DNA of 64,000 bases from Desulforhabdus sp. TSK (lineage in GTDB: Bacteria; Desulfobacterota; Syntrophobacteria; Syntrophobacterales; Syntrophobacteraceae): assembly GCF_022836495.1 (NCBI RefSeq), contig NZ_BQXM01000014.1, positions 1 to 64,000 of the forward strand. Reading direction: 5' to 3'. A model generated the notes under the pieces. That model made no database searches, was not told the DNA's origin, and saw only the letters and a list, made by a program, of their open reading frames with translations. A program made the position numbers and the translations under genes. Of the stretch, positions 8,805 to 16,567 are shown one piece after another; within the stretch, counting starts at the first letter, position 1, and each line of letters starts with the position of its first letter.

Positions 8805-9713
8805 TCACGGCCTCAATGCAGCCAGATAGGCCGCCAGAAACTCGTCCCAGCTGCTCTCCCGGGTAAAGTCGAGCGTCTTGTAGAGGGGCGAAAGAGTGCG
8901 CTTGGGAAAGTAGATGGAGAGGCCTGATGAGTGGTCTACCGCCCCTCCCTTAGAACCGTTGGCGACGATGGCCGCTCCCGCACTCTCCTTGACGGCGGCA
9001 CAGGCAGTATGTACCTCCGTGTCGGTGACCTTTGTCTCCAGGAGGGAGCAGAGGTGAAGGAGGTCACAGTAGTCGTCGTAAGGGCGGCTATACTCCTGGA
9101 CCTGGGCCCGGACACTGATGATGGAGTTGAGGGAAGCGCTATCGGCCAGGATGTTTTTGAGGGCTTTGGCCAGACCATCCACCGCCTCGGCCAGGGCCTT
9201 GAGTCCGGCAAGCTTGAGGGCCGACTGGGTGATGTTTTCGTCTGCACCGTAGGAAGCCACATATTGATTGACGATAGTCTGGGAGAGCTGTCTCGGTGTC
9301 ATGGCGGGCTTGGCGGCCAGGGCCTTGAGGATGCGGTCGTAAGGCCATCCGTCGCCCGGCTCGGTTTCCTGGGAGCCGACGCAGAATCCGGCCACGCCGC
9401 GGATCTGATAAGCCACCTCGGCCATGCTCATGAGGCAGGCATCCATGCCCAGGATGTCGATCTTCCGTTTCAGCTTTTTCTTGATTCTTGCCATCACGTT
9501 CTTCAGCTCAATGTTGTCGAGAAAGTCCTGGGCCTGATCGTCGAACGCGATTCCCCGATCCCTGACAGCGGCCTCCACCGTGGTGTTGAAGAGGGCCCGG
9601 CGCGTGCGCCGGATGCCTGCCCTGGCCTGGGCCAGGGGGAGTGAACCGGCACCGGCAGCCCCCCCACGCGTGGCGATGGGCTGGCTCTTTCGCGAGACCG
9701 GCGTGTTTCCTTC
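8805..9713 (-). pseudogene. Clostripain-like (C11) peptidase, N terminus missing
   Basis: The open frame reads a C11-family peptidase from just after the usual catalytic-histidine segment. RRTRRALFNTTVEAAVRDRG is followed by FDDQAQDFLDN, then DILGMDACLMSMAEVAYQ with the catalytic Cys, then SQETEPGDGWPYD, and the C terminus is intact. The N-terminal region with the WxHG histidine is absent. The frame stops at 9714-9716, exactly at the edge of the palindromic repeat at 9715-9786. No ATG is available; GTG at 9578 would give 257 residues without the histidine. It lies between the TIR-like gene and the CHAT gene on the same strand, so it probably once encoded a protease of the same island. Confidence 0.75.
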
Positions 9714-9714
9714 T

Positions 9715-9786
9715 CACGCGGAGCCGCGGAGGACGCGGAGCTTCATTCTATTGCGGTTTCTCCGCGTTCTCCGCGGCTCCGCGTGA
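9715..9786. repeat. REP-like palindrome
   Basis: A long imperfect hairpin with arms CACGCGGAGCCGCGGAGGAC and its near-complement ending in GGCTCCGCGTG, around a short AT-rich loop. Palindromes of this kind (CGCGGAG/CTCCGCG) are widespread in bacterial genomes. It forms the breakpoint of the headless C11 peptidase gene. Confidence 0.75.
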
Positions 9787-9842
9787 ACTGAAACAAGATT
9801 TTCTTTTCCGTGCCTTGGGGGTCGAAAACCCGCCAAGGTCCC

Positions 9843-11237
9843 TCAACTGCTTCCGTTCTTCCCGCCCTTCAAGGCTTCCGTCCGATTCTTCAGGTGCTCC
9901 ACGATTTCGTCGAGCTGAGGGATGGACTGTCCCTGACGCTTGCGAGCCTCCCTGAGCAGGTTCAAATTATTGAGAGTGGTTTCCGTCATCCACGAGGCGC
10001 CGGCCGCCGCAAGGACCTTGGGAAGCACCTGGCGGGCAATAAGCCAGTCGTTTCCGACGCAGGCCAGTTCAAGCATCGTGGCCAGACTCCAGTAGTCCTT
10101 CGTCCCTCCACGACGCGCCACCGCAAAGCTCACGAGAGGAACAAGCCGGTCGACCTCTTTGAGTGCCTCCGCATCTCCCTTTTCGATGAGGAGCGTGATG
10201 GCGTTCACACCCGGATAATAGTCACGAGGGTCCGACTCGAATCCCCTGGTGTATGCGGCAATGGCGTCGTCGAGCGCCGCAGAGGCCATGATGCTCCCGG
10301 CCTCCTTCAGGTCCTTGTACCGATCTTTGTGAACGCGGCCGAGAATTCCCAGCGTTTCCGGATCGCCCCCTTCCTGCTCGACGATTGCGTTGAGCAGCGC
10401 GACAGCCTTGTCCCTGTCCCCGGGAGATTTGCGCCGATTGAGCGCCAGTGCCCATTGTTGCCGCACCATGGTGATCTTCTTGACATAATCCGGCAGGCTC
10501 TCGCAAAGGCGCACCATGGATTCCCACGCCGAGACGTCGCGGTAGGAGAGCAGCAGTGCAATGAGCGCTTCCCGCTGCACTGTCCTCAGATCACCGAGGT
10601 TCTGCTGGAGCCTATCGAGAGCTTCGCGGCGTTCCTCCTCGGTCGGTTTGGCAAGGGCCGAGCCCAGCAGGTTGCGGAACTCCTCCGCCTGTTGAACACG
10701 GTCCTTGAACGCATCGGTGACATCGTGGGGCAGGTCGATCCCGGGAAACGAGGGAATGAGCTGAAAGATGGGGCTGTCCTCAACCGCCGCCCCACGAACG
10801 GCTTCATCCAATTTGTTTTTCAGCGCGGACCGGAGTTTGGCTGCTCCATCTTCAGTGAGCACTCCATTTTCGAGGGTGTAGCCCAGGGCGCGCATCAACG
10901 CCACATCAAAGGGGAGGGGACGGAGTGTCGCGTAGATCGGTATGGTTGTGTAGGGCTTCGCAGCATGACGGACTCCAAGTTCGTAGAACACATTGGGATT
11001 TGCCAGGCTGAGATCGACTACCGCAAATTCAGCAAGGAGCAGCCGTGCGAACATTGCGGCGTGAATGATTCCACCGGTCCGCTCCTCGTCAGCACGCAGA
11101 GGCTCAAGGCCAGCATCCACGATGGCGGGTTTGATGGCCCTGTCGTAAATCTGATCGAAATCGATTTCCACACCACTTGTCAGGTCGGATTTCTTTCCAA
11201 AGGGCATTGCGACAAAACAGAGCGCTTTATGAGGCAT
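9843..11237 (-). CDS. TIR/deoxyribosyltransferase-like domain with TRAFs-binding TPR region
   Basis: This is a 464-residue protein. The first 150 residues have a Rossmann-like fold signature: CFVAMPFGKK at the start, then IYDRAIKPAIVDAGLEPLRAD, then VVDLSLANPNVFYELGVRHA. That pattern is shared with nucleoside deoxyribosyltransferase- and TIR-like effector domains that attack nucleotides. Residues about 190-440 are helical repeats typical of the DUF4071 'MAP3K TRAFs-binding' (TPR-S) family. Published comparative work places TPR-S modules in bacterial conflict systems with TIR and CHAT effectors. It is followed on the same strand by the C11 fragment and the CHAT giant, making a three-gene island. 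Enzyme activity is inferred. Confidence 0.75.
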   Translation of the reverse strand: MPHKALCFVAMPFGKKSDLTSGVEIDFDQIYDRAIKPAIVDAGLEPLRADEERTGGIIHAAMFARLLLAEFAVVDLSLANPNVFYELGVRHAAKPYTTIPIYATLRPLPFDVALMRALGYTLENGVLTEDGAAKLRSALKNKLDEAVRGAAVEDSPIFQLIPSFPGIDLPHDVTDAFKDRVQQAEEFRNLLGSALAKPTEEERREALDRLQQNLGDLRTVQREALIALLLSYRDVSAWESMVRLCESLPDYVKKITMVRQQWALALNRRKSPGDRDKAVALLNAIVEQEGGDPETLGILGRVHKDRYKDLKEAGSIMASAALDDAIAAYTRGFESDPRDYYPGVNAITLLIEKGDAEALKEVDRLVPLVSFAVARRGGTKDYWSLATMLELACVGNDWLIARQVLPKVLAAAGASWMTETTLNNLNLLREARKRQGQSIPQLDEIVEHLKNRTEALKGGKNGSS

Positions 11238-11703
11238 GGCATACTCCAGTTTTCAGGCATTGCAAGGTTGAAAACCTGCTTACAATCAACAAACGTGATC
11301 AGAGGCTTGTCTTCAGGGCGGAACGAACACACGAGGAACGTCTTCATTACGCTTCTCCCGCGATGTTTTGGATTGTTCCACTTGAGGGTGTAGTCTTATT
11401 TTCCGATGACCTGCTCCACGATTTGTCGAAAACGCAGGAATTCGGTCCAGACTTCCGACACAAAGGAGATCAAATTGCCGCAGCTGCGGATCACCGTGGG
11501 GAGCAACACCTCTTCCGCAACAGGTCGAGGCAGGCAAGGAGGTCGAGTAGATCAAGGAACTTGTAAATGCAGAATATACATATCGAATTTTAAAAGTCAC
11601 GTTGTATTTTCGCGGGGATTCCAAATAGAGAGAAGGGCACACTTGAGGCCTGATTCTCGGGGTTCAAGGTAAATGCACTCGCCTTGACAATCTCTTGAGG
11701 AAA
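11238..11703. other. Intergenic region upstream of the TIR-like gene
   Basis: No gene can be supported. A short open stretch on the minus strand ending at 11396 reads like a protein C terminus (SEVWTEFLRFRQIVEQVIGK). It has no start and no recognised family, so it may be a remnant. The promoter of the minus-strand island should lie at the left end of this region, but I cannot identify its boxes. Confidence 0.35.
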
Positions 11704-11707
11704 ATCC

Positions 11708-11736
11708 TTGCACGGGCTTCATCTATAAAATATAAA
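11708..11736 (+). promoter_or_regulatory. Sigma-70-type promoter for the small Cys-rich gene
   Basis: TTGCAC (11708-11713) and TATAAA (11731-11736) are separated by exactly 17 bp. The expected transcription start is only a few bases before the ATG at 11747, so the message would be nearly leaderless. No ribosome-binding site is visible. Confidence 0.55.
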
Positions 11737-11746
11737 TAACATCAAG

Positions 11747-11929
11747 ATGATGGGCGAGCCATTTTGCAAGAGAATTCGCGATGACAGAGGCTACTGGGAA
11801 CAGGTTGAATCGTATGTTTCCAGTCGCACGGAAGCCTTATTCACACACAGTGTCTGTCCGACATGCATAGAGAAACTGTATCCGGAATTCTGCAAGGATG
11901 AGGATTCTGGCACAGCCGAGAAAGAATAG
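11747..11929 (+). CDS. Small cysteine-motif protein, C-terminal tail of sensor proteins
   Basis: This 60-residue product has FCKRIRDDRGYWEQVESYVSSRTEALFTHSVCPTCIEKLYPEF. This matches the short module often found at the end of deltaproteobacterial PAS or receiver proteins, usually CSxCKKIRDDxGYWxQxExYI...HGICPxCxxKLYPE. Here it stands alone, and the first Cys of the pair is replaced by Pro-Phe (EPFC), so metal binding may be impaired. It has its own promoter but no ribosome site. It may be a free-standing small protein or the last piece of a deleted sensor protein; the promoter slightly favours expression. Function unknown. Confidence 0.5.
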   Translation: MMGEPFCKRIRDDRGYWEQVESYVSSRTEALFTHSVCPTCIEKLYPEFCKDEDSGTAEKE

Positions 11930-12162
11930 TCCCCTTTGGGCGGCGCTGCTTGCCATCTCTCTGGGGGAGGAACTTCCGGGGCGTCATGACTGAGGCGGCG
12001 CTGCATGAGCGCCTGCTCGCTTGTGCAAGCAACCGGTGAATACTCTCGGTAACGTGCGCGGGACGGTTCGGTGTGCTGAGGCCTTGAACAACCCGGAGCA
12101 CGGGCATGAAAGAGAATGGAATTGCCAACAGCACAAAGGAAGACATTGATAAAATGGAAAAG

Positions 12163-12557
12163 TCAGGGGGCTTTTCCTGTTCTTGCTCCACCCCCCTTGA
12201 GATAACCCGCGAGCCACACCAGAAACGGGGTAGCCAGAGCCCAGACCGCCATGAGCACCAGCATTCCACTCACCGACGGAAGGGCCTCGGTGGCGCCCAT
12301 TTCAGCCCCTGCGTAGTAGGCCAGGGGGCCTCCGACAGCCCCAAAGACGGCGGCCAGTTCATAGCGGCCCTGCAGCCAGGACAGGGAAGCATTGAGGGTC
12401 GATGGCCGTCGAAAACATGCTCCAGTTCCCCCAGGTCGAGGTAGAGCATGAACAGATTGTAGTCATTGGCCTCGTAAAGAGTGACGTCCATATCCCGGCA
12501 GAGGAGATGCGCTGTGGCAAGCCCTGAGATGCCTCCGCCGATGATGGCCATTTTCAT
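12163..12557 (-). pseudogene. Chimeric remnant: FAD oxidoreductase / DUF1365 / DUF2878
   Basis: Three gene pieces are joined. The first 33 codons (MKMAIIGGGISGLATAHLL...YEAND) are the FAD-binding start of a COG2907-type amine-oxidase-like protein. The next 25 residues (YNLFMLYLDLGELEHVFDG) are the start of a DUF1365 protein. From about 12410 a different frame reads the end of a DUF2878 membrane protein (LSWLQGRYELAAVFGAVGG, then MLVLMAVWALATPFLVWLAGYL), with its stop at 12163-12165. The ATG overlaps the stop of the DUF1295 gene by ATGA, the original operon arrangement. All three families normally sit together in a lipid-modification cluster. No functional product is likely. Confidence 0.7.
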
Positions 12558-13339
12558 AAAGCGTTTCTTCCAGTTCGAGGTGGCAGAGGGAAAAATGGGC
12601 TGGTTCGCTTCTTGTATTCCTCAAAATCGGTACGGCCTTCATAGTGCCGTTCGAGCATGGGAATTCCAGATACCTTGAGGATCAGGCAGGTGATGGTCAA
12701 TGGACCGATGATGGTGAGCCAGCCGTACGGCAGGGAGAGAGCCATGAGCCAGATCCCCCACCAGAGGGTGACTTCGCCAAAGTAATTGGGGTGTCGGGTA
12801 TATCGCCACAATCCTTCCGTCAGGAGCTTGCCGCGGTTGGCCGGGTCGCGCATGAAGGTCAGGAGCTGCCAGTCGCCGACGGCCTCGAATGAAAAACCCA
12901 GCATCCAAACGGCGAGACCAAGGAAATCCCATGCCGTAAAGGGATGGGACGCGGACGCGTTGATGAAAATCACCGGCACGGCGACAAACACCAGGAGGAC
13001 TCCCTGGAGCATGAAAATCTGCAGGAAGGATCGCCAGAGGAATGTGTCTCCCCACTCCTCGCGCCACTGGCGATATCGATGGTCTTCCCCCTTGCCCCGA
13101 TTGCGCTCATGAATGTGCAGGGCCAGCCGGAGCCCCCAAACCAGCACCAGACGACAAACGAGGACACCGCGAAGGGTAAACATGCCGCCATAGAGGAAAG
13201 AAAAAAGGGCAGCCAGAATAAATCCCGGCCCCCAGGCCACATCGACGATGTCGTTTCGCCCTTTGATCAGGGCGAGAATAAACCAAACGGTCATGTAAGC
13301 CAGAACAATTCCGGTCGTCGTGATCAGGACATTGGTCAT
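12554..13339 (-). CDS. DUF1295 (steroid 5-alpha-reductase-like) membrane protein
   Basis: This 261-residue polytopic protein has about six hydrophobic segments. It carries the DUF1295 core RNRGKGEDHRYRQWREEWG, the GDWQL segment, and the C-terminal LWRYTRHPNYFGEVTLWWG followed by PMLERHYEG, typical of the isoprenylcysteine methyltransferase / steroid reductase superfamily. The start at 13339 has AGGAGG 5 bp upstream and overlaps the end of the DUF1475 gene. It is the only fully intact member of this cluster, lying between remnants. In other genomes the family accompanies cyclopropane-synthase-like and FAD proteins, so a role in lipid reduction or modification is inferred. The substrate is unknown. 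Confidence 0.85.
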   Translation of the reverse strand: MTNVLITTTGIVLAYMTVWFILALIKGRNDIVDVAWGPGFILAALFSFLYGGMFTLRGVLVCRLVLVWGLRLALHIHERNRGKGEDHRYRQWREEWGDTFLWRSFLQIFMLQGVLLVFVAVPVIFINASASHPFTAWDFLGLAVWMLGFSFEAVGDWQLLTFMRDPANRGKLLTEGLWRYTRHPNYFGEVTLWWGIWLMALSLPYGWLTIIGPLTITCLILKVSGIPMLERHYEGRTDFEEYKKRTSPFFPLPPRTGRNAL

Positions 13340-13749
13340 GGCTTCCTCCTCAATTGTGAGATTTTCAGGCCGGGCACGCCAAAGCGAGGGCAAGAGACCA
13401 CCATTGAGGCACAGGAAGGCTCCTTGCGCAGGAGAAGCTCCTGGATGCCTTCACCGCGTTTCAGACTCTTGAGCTGCAGCAGCAGGTAGCCGGCCGTGGC
13501 GATATTTCCCAGGGTCATGATGAGCAGGAACCAAACTGCGCCCCGGCTCCAGGAGCCCTCCCGCCATGCCACCCACAACCAGAACAAGAAAAAGCCGCAG
13601 TAGGCATCGGCAAGGGTGGCCCGAAACCATGGGTCGGGCCACAGTTTTTGTGCCGCGCTGAAGATGTCCTGATGCAGTGATGCGGTGACGGTCACCGAGA
13701 GCATCAAGGCCAGGACCAATAAGCCGGCTATCGCCAGAGGCGTCTTCAT
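13336..13749 (-). CDS. DUF1475 membrane protein
   Basis: This 137-residue protein has three hydrophobic segments. Its family pattern is ASLHQDIFSAAQKLWPDPWFRATLADAYCGFFLFWLWVAWRE, then SRGAVWFLLIMTLGNIATAGYLLLQLKSL. After EGIQELLLR, where such proteins usually end, there is an extra 28-residue tail (KEPSCASMV...QLRRKP), so the native stop may have been lost. It starts 1 bp after the chalcone-isomerase-like remnant and overlaps the DUF1295 start by 4 bp, which fits one operon. Function unknown; membrane location is likely. Confidence 0.75.
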   Translation of the reverse strand: MKTPLAIAGLLVLALMLSVTVTASLHQDIFSAAQKLWPDPWFRATLADAYCGFFLFWLWVAWREGSWSRGAVWFLLIMTLGNIATAGYLLLQLKSLKRGEGIQELLLRKEPSCASMVVSCPRFGVPGLKISQLRRKP

Positions 13750-13750
13750 G

Positions 13751-14104
13751 TCAGCGGCTCCTCAGCAAATCCTGCTTGAGCTTTTGGTCGATGGGCTTTT
13801 GGCCCAGCCAGATGCTGAAATAAGCGGCAGCGAAATCAGCACCTTCAATATTGACCAGAGCCCTGTCGTTCAGAGCCAGCTCCGTGCCTCTGCCGGGAAC
13901 ATATGTCAGGCTGTAGCGATCGCCGGGCTTGACATCCTCATAGACGGCGTTGATACGATCGAGGCGATCCTGCAACCTTCTCATTTCTCCAGGAGACAGG
14001 TTACGCTCCAGGGTAGGCTTGGCTCCCTTGTCGAAATCCTTTCCCTTGATGGACACCAGGTAGCTGATTTCGAGGCGCTTGGGCACATCGGAAAGCACAT
14101 GCGC
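13751..14104 (-). pseudogene. Chalcone-isomerase-like protein, N terminus lost
   Basis: The frame reads the C-terminal two thirds of the periplasmic chalcone-isomerase-like family: KRLEISYLVSIKGKDFDKGA, LSPGEMRRLQDRLDRINAVYEDVKPGD, YVPGRGTELALNDRALVNIEGADFAAAYFSIWLG. The signal peptide and first strands are missing. Upstream of about 14104 the frame runs into antisense of a cyclopropane-synthase-like gene. The two fragments therefore meet head to head and share about 9 bp (14096-14104). The family occurs with DUF1295, DUF1475 and lipocalin genes in lipid-modification clusters. The first downstream gene keeps operon spacing of 1 bp. Confidence 0.75.
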
Positions 14105-14551
14105 AACTACGCCGAGCTTTTGAAGCGAATCTCCGGCTGGCTTCGGGACGACGGGCTGCTTTTTGTCCACATCTTCTGCCACCGTGAGTATGCATACTTT
14201 TTCGAAACGACAAATGAAGATGACTGGATGGGCCGGTATTTCTTTACTGGCGGCATCATGCCGTCAGACCACCTGCTTTTGTATTTCAACCGGCACATGG
14301 CGGTGGACGATCACTGGAGGGTGAACGGCATGCATTACCAGAAGACCTGCGAGGACTGGCTGCGGCGCCTGGACGAAAAAAGGGAGCGGATCCTGCCCAT
14401 CCTGGAGAAGACCTATGGGCACGACGCCAGGGCCTGGCTCCAACGCTGCCGGGTTTTTTTCATGGCATGCTCTGAGTTATTCGGATTCAACGCCGGCAAC
14501 GAATGGCTCGTCAGCCACTATCTTTTTCGAAAAGTCCGAAAAACGCCTTAA
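14096..14551 (+). pseudogene. Cyclopropane-fatty-acid-synthase-like methyltransferase, 3' half only
   Basis: From HMRNYAELLKRISGWLRDDGLLFVHIFCHR onward the frame matches the C-terminal half of the CFA-synthase family, SAM methyltransferases acting on unsaturated acyl chains. Later blocks are FFTGGIMPSDHLLLYFN, HYQKTCEDWLRRLDEKR, and RVFFMACSELFGFNAGNEWLVSHYLF. The N-terminal half with the SAM-binding glycine motif is absent. Its place is taken by antisense of the chalcone-isomerase-like remnant. No start codon in the family frame is credible. Confidence 0.75.
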
Positions 14552-14792
14552 AATTTTCTCTGAATTCCAATCGCCGGCAAAACAAAAAAAATTGCAAGGA
14601 AGTCGATGAAGATACGATATATTTTGGTGATTTAATTTGAAAGTGATGATAGATAGAACGATGGTGGCGCGGGGGCCGGGCGGACCTTTTTCCGTTGTCG
14701 ACCTTCCCCGTTGAACGGCGTCGGCGGCCCACCAAAGAGGCACCTTGTTACAGGCCGGAGATTTCATTCACAGAAACAGGAGCACCAGAGTA

Positions 14793-15293
14793 ATGCCAGT
14801 TCGACTTTTTGTTGGGAACCTTCCCTATGACACGACTGAAGCAGAGTTGAGGGAATACTTCTCGGCAGTGGGCACGCTGTCCTTTGCCCAGGTGGCAATG
14901 GATAGAGAAACAGGAAGGGCTCGAGGGTTCGCGTTCATCGAGTTTGTCGACGCCGCTCAGGCGGAAGAAGCCATTCGCAGATTCAACAATCAACCCTTCA
15001 AAAACAGACCCCTCGCAATCAACGAAGCGCGCCCGAGGGACAGCAGCTCCCCGGCGAGAGGGAGCTATGCATCGCCTGCTTCAGCGCCGCCCCAGCGCCG
15101 TTCTGCCCCCCCGAGCACCGATTGGATCAAGGACTCCTCCATGGCAGACCCCCCTTTGACGAAGGATTTTGACAGCTCCGGTCGCCGCAGCCGGAAGCAG
15201 AAGGGCAAGGACGACCGGGGAGAGGTAGGTCTCAAGAGTGCAAAGCGGAAGAAACGCGGAAAGCAATCCAATTGGGACGACGAGGATTATTGA
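14793..15293 (+). CDS. RRM-domain RNA-binding protein
   Basis: This 166-residue protein begins with one RRM domain (residues 1-80): RNP2 is LFVGNL and RNP1 is RGFAFIEF. A low-complexity tail rich in Ser, Pro and Arg follows, ending in a basic run (KSAKRKKRGKQ) and an acidic tip (WDDEDY). Single-RRM proteins of this kind occur in cyanobacteria and Desulfobacterota and bind single-stranded RNA, often under cold or stress. The start at 14793 has CAGGAG 10 bp upstream. It stands alone, in front of the translation-gene group. Confidence 0.9.
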   Translation: MPVRLFVGNLPYDTTEAELREYFSAVGTLSFAQVAMDRETGRARGFAFIEFVDAAQAEEAIRRFNNQPFKNRPLAINEARPRDSSSPARGSYASPASAPPQRRSAPPSTDWIKDSSMADPPLTKDFDSSGRRSRKQKGKDDRGEVGLKSAKRKKRGKQSNWDDEDY

Positions 15294-15659
15294 AATAATC
15301 TGCAGGATGATCCGGCCGGCAAAATCAACACAGACTGCGCACATCCTCCCTGCATATTGAGGTCTATGGTCCCGCCTTCCTGCCCACCCTATCCGGCAGG
15401 TTCACGCCCGGGCTTGTAAAGATGGATTGAATCGGTTCCAATACCGCCTCAATTCTTTCCAAGGGGGTTTTTGTCTTTCAGATGGGATACCCTCATAAGC
15501 CCCGAAACCGGCTGTGAATGAGGCCGGACCTTCGGGAAGGACAATGTGCCGCGACTCCTCCGACCCGGCAAAAGATCGCAATGAGCATGAAAGGGTCGGT
15601 TTTTTCAGGAACGGGGGATTCGAATGCAGCCAACGACCAGATGACAGGGAGAGTGATGA
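15294..15659. other. Intergenic region, nothing recognised
   Basis: No gene, terminator or repeat can be supported between the RRM gene and the SLOG-like gene. Confidence 0.4.
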
Positions 15660-16223
15660 ATGATGGATCGTTCTAAAGCAACGCTTTACAGTGGGGGCCT
15701 CAAAGGGGCGGAAGCGGAGTTCGGCATCAACGCCGAGCTGTGGGGGATACACGAAGTCAATTTTACCTTTTTGGGCCATGAGATGGAGCGCATCAAGCAC
15801 GTGAAGTTCCTGACGGAAGAAGATCTCCAGAAGGGGGATGTCAGCATGGAGATCGTCTACAAGCGTATGGGCAGGACCTATACCACCGCCGAAAAAATTC
15901 GGAAAGTCATGCAGTCCATCTTTCACATGGTCAACAATGGCTACCAGGTTTTTGCCGTGGGCTGGATCAAAGAGGACAAGACCGTCAAAGGCGGAACGGG
16001 CTGGGGGGTGGAACTGGCAAAATTTTTCAACCGACCGGTCAGTGTTTTCGACCAGGACAAGAAGCAATGGTTCACCTGGGAAAATCATCAATGGGTGGAA
16101 AACACTCCCGTCATCGCCCACGAAACCTTTGCGGGAACCGGAACGCGATACCTGACGGACGAAGGCCGTCAAGCCATTCGCGACCTTTTTCAACGCTCTT
16201 TCGGAGCACCGGGGAAAGCATAG
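15660..16223 (+). CDS. SLOG/LOG-like predicted nucleotide-binding protein
   Basis: This 187-residue protein starts with a Rossmann-like strand-turn (ATLYSGGLKGAEAEFGINAELWG). Near residues 118-150 it has GGTGWGVELAKFFNRPVSVFDQDKKQWFTW, the GGT-type loop and FDQ strand seen in SLOG/YpsA-like ligand binders. Such proteins bind nucleotide-related ligands, and some act as sensors in conflict systems. No catalytic residues can be assigned. GGGAGAG precedes the start; a second ATG at 15663 is equally possible. It stands alone and is followed by the palindromic element at 16262. Confidence 0.6.
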   Translation: MMDRSKATLYSGGLKGAEAEFGINAELWGIHEVNFTFLGHEMERIKHVKFLTEEDLQKGDVSMEIVYKRMGRTYTTAEKIRKVMQSIFHMVNNGYQVFAVGWIKEDKTVKGGTGWGVELAKFFNRPVSVFDQDKKQWFTWENHQWVENTPVIAHETFAGTGTRYLTDEGRQAIRDLFQRSFGAPGKA

Positions 16224-16261
16224 GTTCTGCACGCAAACCTCTATGCTCATGTCATGACCGG

Positions 16262-16337
16262 CACCCCGGCGGAAGCCGGGGTCCAGAAACCGCATAACCC
16301 TGGATTCCGGCTTTCGCCGGAATGACGTTGAGTCAAC
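16262..16337. repeat. GTTGACTTAAC-type palindromic element, copy b
   Basis: Two hairpins, CCCCGGCggaaGCCGGGG and TTCCGGCtttcGCCGGAA, are followed by GACGTTGAGTCAAC. It has the same design as the elements at 1428-1523 and 43388-43485, with the two hairpins in swapped order, meaning inverted orientation with one end replaced. Confidence 0.6.
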
Positions 16338-16451
16338 AAGATTGCCTGTCCGCATCACGGGGTCAATCCGACCGTCCCATGGTATGAAGCATCGCGTCGG
16401 CCTGCTCTCGTGCCTGAAAGCTCCACCGGGTGACAAAATTGCACTCCGGAA

Positions 16452-16481
16452 TTGACCCTCAGTCGATTTTTGCTTTATAAT
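16452..16481 (+). promoter_or_regulatory. prfC promoter
   Basis: TTGACC (16452-16457) and a perfect TATAAT (16476-16481) are separated by 18 bp. The expected start, near 16488, gives an 80-nt leader before prfC. Confidence 0.7.
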
Positions 16482-16499
16482 ATAAATTGTTAGAAGGTT

Positions 16500-16536
16500 A
16501 TGACACGGGCCTGACGACACAAGGCCCGTTTTTTTT
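16500..16536 (+). terminator. prfC leader hairpin with overlapping mini-ORF
   Basis: ACGGGCCT (16505-16512) pairs with AGGCCCGT (16522-16529), followed by eight Ts to 16536: an intrinsic terminator lying between promoter and gene. A five-codon frame, ATG ACA CGG GCC TGA (16500-16514), overlaps the left arm. AGAAGG lies only 2 bp before its ATG, so its translation is uncertain. Confidence 0.65.
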
Positions 16537-16567
16537 CTGTGTACCACCCCTATTTTGAGGTTTTCCA

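Noticed and set aside
15402-16547. 381-codon minus-strand frame covering the SLOG-like gene and repeat b
   Set aside because: It runs through a palindromic repeat and antisense to a better-supported gene; no family resemblance.
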